Notes under the pieces: generated by a model
Database searches by the model: none
Told to the model about the DNA's origin: nothing
The model's input: the letters and a program-made list of their open reading frames with translations, nothing else
Program-made: the position numbers and the translations under genes
Source: Ruicaihuangia caeni
GTDB lineage: Bacteria; Actinomycetota; Actinomycetes; Actinomycetales; Microbacteriaceae
Direction of reading: 5' to 3'
Assembly (NCBI RefSeq): GCF_029952955.1
Contig: NZ_JASATX010000007.1
Location: 23,635-87,634, forward strand
DNA: 64,000 nt
Shown here: piece after piece, positions 62,153-64,000 of the stretch
How positions within the stretch are numbered: the stretch's first letter is position 1
How the letters are laid out: the number at the start of each line of letters is the position of its first letter

Positions 62153-62314
62153 GCTGCCTCCTGACACCAAGCGTGACGGCTTGATCCGAACGACACAAGG
62201 TTAGGGCATTGATACTCCATGATCAAGTATGCAGGCTTTCAGCTGTTCGATCGAGTACGGCCTGGCCTCCCGTCTCGCAGGCTCCGTGGCGCCAGGCCGC
62301 AGCGGGCCCGCTGG

Positions 62315-62320
62315 TACCGT
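62315..62320 (+). promoter_or_regulatory. -10 of leaderless tyrS promoter (TACCGT)
   Basis: TACCGT, then GGTAGCC, then the tyrS GTG. Confidence 0.55.
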
Positions 62321-62327
62321 GGTAGCC

Positions 62328-63635
62328 GTGTCCGCCGCATCCGAGAGCCTCGAAAGTCAGCGCAACGACCCCAGTTTTCCCGACCTCTGGTCGGAACTGG
62401 AGTGGCGCGGGCTCGTGCACGTGTCGACCGACCCGGAGGCGCTGGCCAAGCTTCTCGCAGGACCTCCGATCACCTACTACTGCGGCTTCGACCCCACCGC
62501 GCCCAGCCTGCATCTCGGCAACCTCGTGCAGTTGATGCTGCTTCGGCGCATCCAACTGGCGGGCCACCGGCCCCTCGGTCTCGTGGGCGGATCCACGGGA
62601 CTCATCGGCGATCCGCGGCCGACCGCAGAGCGCACGCTCAATACGCGCGAGACGGTCGCCGAGTGGGTGTCGCGCCTCGAAGCACAGGTCTCGCGCTTCC
62701 TGAGCTTCGAGGGCGAGAACGCGGCCCGGCTGGTGAACAACCTCGACTGGACGGCGCCCCTCAGTGCGATCGACTTCCTCAGGGACGTCGGCAAGTACTT
62801 CCGCGTCGGCACCATGCTCAAGAAGGACGCGGTCGCGGCTCGGCTCAACAGCGATGCCGGTATCAGCTACACCGAGTTCAGCTACCAGATCCTGCAGGGA
62901 ATGGATTTCCTCGAGCTGTACCGCAGCTACGAGTGCGTGCTGCAGACCGGCGGCAGCGATCAATGGGGCAATCTCACCAGTGGCACTGACCTCATCCACA
63001 AGGCCGAAGGCGTCAGCGTCCACGCGATCGGCACGCCGCTCATCACCAACAGCGACGGCACGAAGTTCGGCAAGAGCGAGGGCAATGCCATCTGGCTGGA
63101 TGCCGAGATGTGCAGCCCGTACCGCTTCTACCAGTTCTGGCTCAACACCGACGACGCCGATGTCATCGACCGGCTGAAGGTCTTCACGTTCCTCACCCGG
63201 AGCGAGATCGAAGCGCTCGCAGTGGCGGTCTCCGACGCGCCCTTCAAGCGCGAGGCGCAGCGCCGGCTCGCGTGGGAGGTGACGACCCTCGTGCACGGAC
63301 AAGCAGCGACTGAAGCGGCGATCGCGGCGTCTGCGGCTCTGTTCGGCCAGGGCGAGCTCGGTGAGCTGCCGGCCGAGACGCTTGAGGCGGCGCTGGGCGA
63401 GCTCACGACAGTGCATGCCGCGACGGATGCCGGAGTGCCCCAGTTGCTCGTCGAGACCGGCCTCACCTCGAGCCTCAGCGAAGCGCGCCGCGCCATCGCG
63501 CAGGGCGGCGTGTACTTGAACAACGCGAAGGTGACCGACGACACCGCGGTGCTTGGCGGGAGCCTGCTGCACGGGCGATTCGCCGTCCTGCGTCGAGGCA
63601 AGAAGACCCTCGCCGGTGTCATCGCCGCGCGGTGA
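62328..63635 (+). CDS. tyrS: Tyrosine--tRNA ligase
   Basis: 435 residues, class I synthetase of the TyrRS-S type. The HIGH motif is in PTAPSLHLGNLVQLM, the tyrosine-binding SYQILQGMDFLELYRSY and TGGSDQWGNLTSG regions follow, and the KMSKS motif is KFGKSEGNAIWL. A C-terminal S4-like RNA-binding domain starts near 365 (SLSEARRAIAQGGVYLNN). The GTG at 62328 is favoured over an ATG at 62229 because of the leaderless promoter. Confidence 0.96.
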   Translation: MSAASESLESQRNDPSFPDLWSELEWRGLVHVSTDPEALAKLLAGPPITYYCGFDPTAPSLHLGNLVQLMLLRRIQLAGHRPLGLVGGSTGLIGDPRPTAERTLNTRETVAEWVSRLEAQVSRFLSFEGENAARLVNNLDWTAPLSAIDFLRDVGKYFRVGTMLKKDAVAARLNSDAGISYTEFSYQILQGMDFLELYRSYECVLQTGGSDQWGNLTSGTDLIHKAEGVSVHAIGTPLITNSDGTKFGKSEGNAIWLDAEMCSPYRFYQFWLNTDDADVIDRLKVFTFLTRSEIEALAVAVSDAPFKREAQRRLAWEVTTLVHGQAATEAAIAASAALFGQGELGELPAETLEAALGELTTVHAATDAGVPQLLVETGLTSSLSEARRAIAQGGVYLNNAKVTDDTAVLGGSLLHGRFAVLRRGKKTLAGVIAAR

Positions 63636-63672
63636 TGCTCGCTCGGCCGCGGAGCACTGATTCCGCGTGATT

Positions 63673-63689
63673 CCGGGCGACACGCCCGG
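63673..63689 (+). terminator. Hairpin after tyrS
   Basis: CCGGGCG-ACA-CGCCCGG, seven perfect pairs, 37 bases beyond the tyrS stop; no U-tract. Confidence 0.55.
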
Positions 63690-63702
63690 GGTGCGCGGCG
63701 AT

Positions 63703-63732
63703 TTGCGGGTGCGGGAAAAGCCCGCGTAAAGT
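63703..63732 (+). promoter_or_regulatory. rRNA operon promoter P1 candidate
   Basis: TTGCGG (63703-63708), 18 bases, TAAAGT (63727-63732). The spacer contains a GCGGG/CCCGC inverted repeat. Confidence 0.65.
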
Positions 63733-63815
63733 AATCACTTGTCACCCCAAAGGTGCGGCAGAGCGGAAGCGCTCGCCGGCCTCAAGCGGGACACCATCCA
63801 CTCGAAACTCGCGTC

Positions 63816-63844
63816 TTGCAGACGTTGAATCGAAGTCTTAGGAT
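63816..63844 (+). promoter_or_regulatory. rRNA operon promoter P2 candidate
   Basis: TTGCAG (63816-63821), a 17-base spacer and TAGGAT (63839-63844), a well-formed vegetative promoter. Confidence 0.75.
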
Positions 63845-63914
63845 GGTCATCCACTCAACATCGAGTCTCTCTCCTCCGAGTATTCATCTCGGCGAGAGAA
63901 CGTCGTGCGAGTGA

Positions 63915-63920
63915 TAAGAT
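63915..63920 (+). promoter_or_regulatory. rRNA operon promoter P3 candidate -10 (TAAGAT)
   Basis: TAAGAT in GATAAGATAAGG with no clear -35; the third possible start in tandem. Confidence 0.45.
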
Positions 63921-63970
63921 AAGGAAGTTGCCCTGTTTGCGGCCCTGGGAGGGGTCGGGCGGGGTGTCCG

Positions 63971-64000
63971 GTTCTTGAGAACTCAACAGTGTGCACATGT
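63971..64000 (+). other. Pre-16S rRNA leader, conserved antitermination/processing region
   Basis: GTTCTTGAGAACTCAACAGT followed by GTGC is the sequence found shortly before 16S rRNA genes in actinobacteria (boxA-like and RNase III stem region). The window ends before the 16S gene itself begins. Confidence 0.85.

Noticed and set aside
62211..62327. Possible tyrosine leader peptide or T-box upstream of tyrS
   Set aside because: The upstream frame has a single Tyr codon before the synthetase start and no nearby stop, and no T-box motif is visible.
62219..62989. 256-codon open frame overlapping tyrS
   Set aside because: Shadow frame of tyrS; Arg-rich with no family features.

Overview
The window is GC-rich (about two thirds G+C by eye), densely packed actinobacterial chromosome. 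Gene content, gene order (pgsA-cinA-clgR-DUF3046-recA-recX, miaB-miaA-dapF, lexA next to a LysM gene, argCJBDF-argGH, infC-rpmI-rplT) and the CGAAC-N4-GTTCG type SOS box all point to Actinomycetota, most likely Microbacteriaceae (inference; genus not resolved). No prophage, transposase, CRISPR array or tRNA gene was seen. The window starts inside a short-chain dehydrogenase gene and ends in the leader just upstream of a 16S rRNA gene.

Layout. 0-13 kb: SDR oxidoreductase, rpsO, a baeRF-type protein, a luciferase-like monooxygenase with its flavin reductase, dodecin, pnp, a small membrane protein, a TetR regulator with two palindromic operators, an M16 peptidase, a phosphatase, a GNAT and dapB. 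13-24 kb: OsmC, thyA-folA, an ArsR-SulP transporter pair, DedA, dapA, RNase J, ftsK and pgsA. 24-34 kb: cinA, clgR, DUF3046, recA-recX, miaB-miaA-dapF, a methyltransferase divergent from hflX, and lexA. 34-44 kb: a LexA-boxed LysM gene, hisC-hisB-hisH-priA, sseB, a nitrate/sulfonate-type ABC transporter, DUF1844 and infC-rpmI-rplT. 44-64 kb: an rRNA methyltransferase, a glutamate-type ABC transporter, pheST, the arginine operon, mpg, a SatD-like/membrane pair, tyrS and the rRNA promoter region.

Three themes stand out. (1) The arginine operon is preceded by a leaderless 28-codon ORF with ten arginine codons and three mutually exclusive RNA pairings, which looks like a ribosome-mediated attenuator; argR is absent from its usual place between argF and argG. 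(2) About twenty genes have a TANNNT -10 hexamer only 6-9 bases before the start codon, so leaderless transcripts appear common; in two cases the upstream gene's stop codon is the first half of the next gene's -10. (3) A two-hairpin repeat element occurs four times in intergenic DNA, with compensatory changes in its stems, and two copies end directly at a leaderless promoter.

The SOS circuit is largely visible here: lexA, recA-recX with a perfect LexA box, and a LysM membrane protein whose promoter is overlapped by a LexA-like box, comparable to the SOS cell-division inhibitors YneA, DivS and ChiZ. Amino-acid biosynthesis (Lys/DAP, His, Arg), translation (S15, IF3, L35, L20, Phe and Tyr tRNA synthetases) and RNA processing (PNPase, RNase J, MiaA/B) make up most of the rest.
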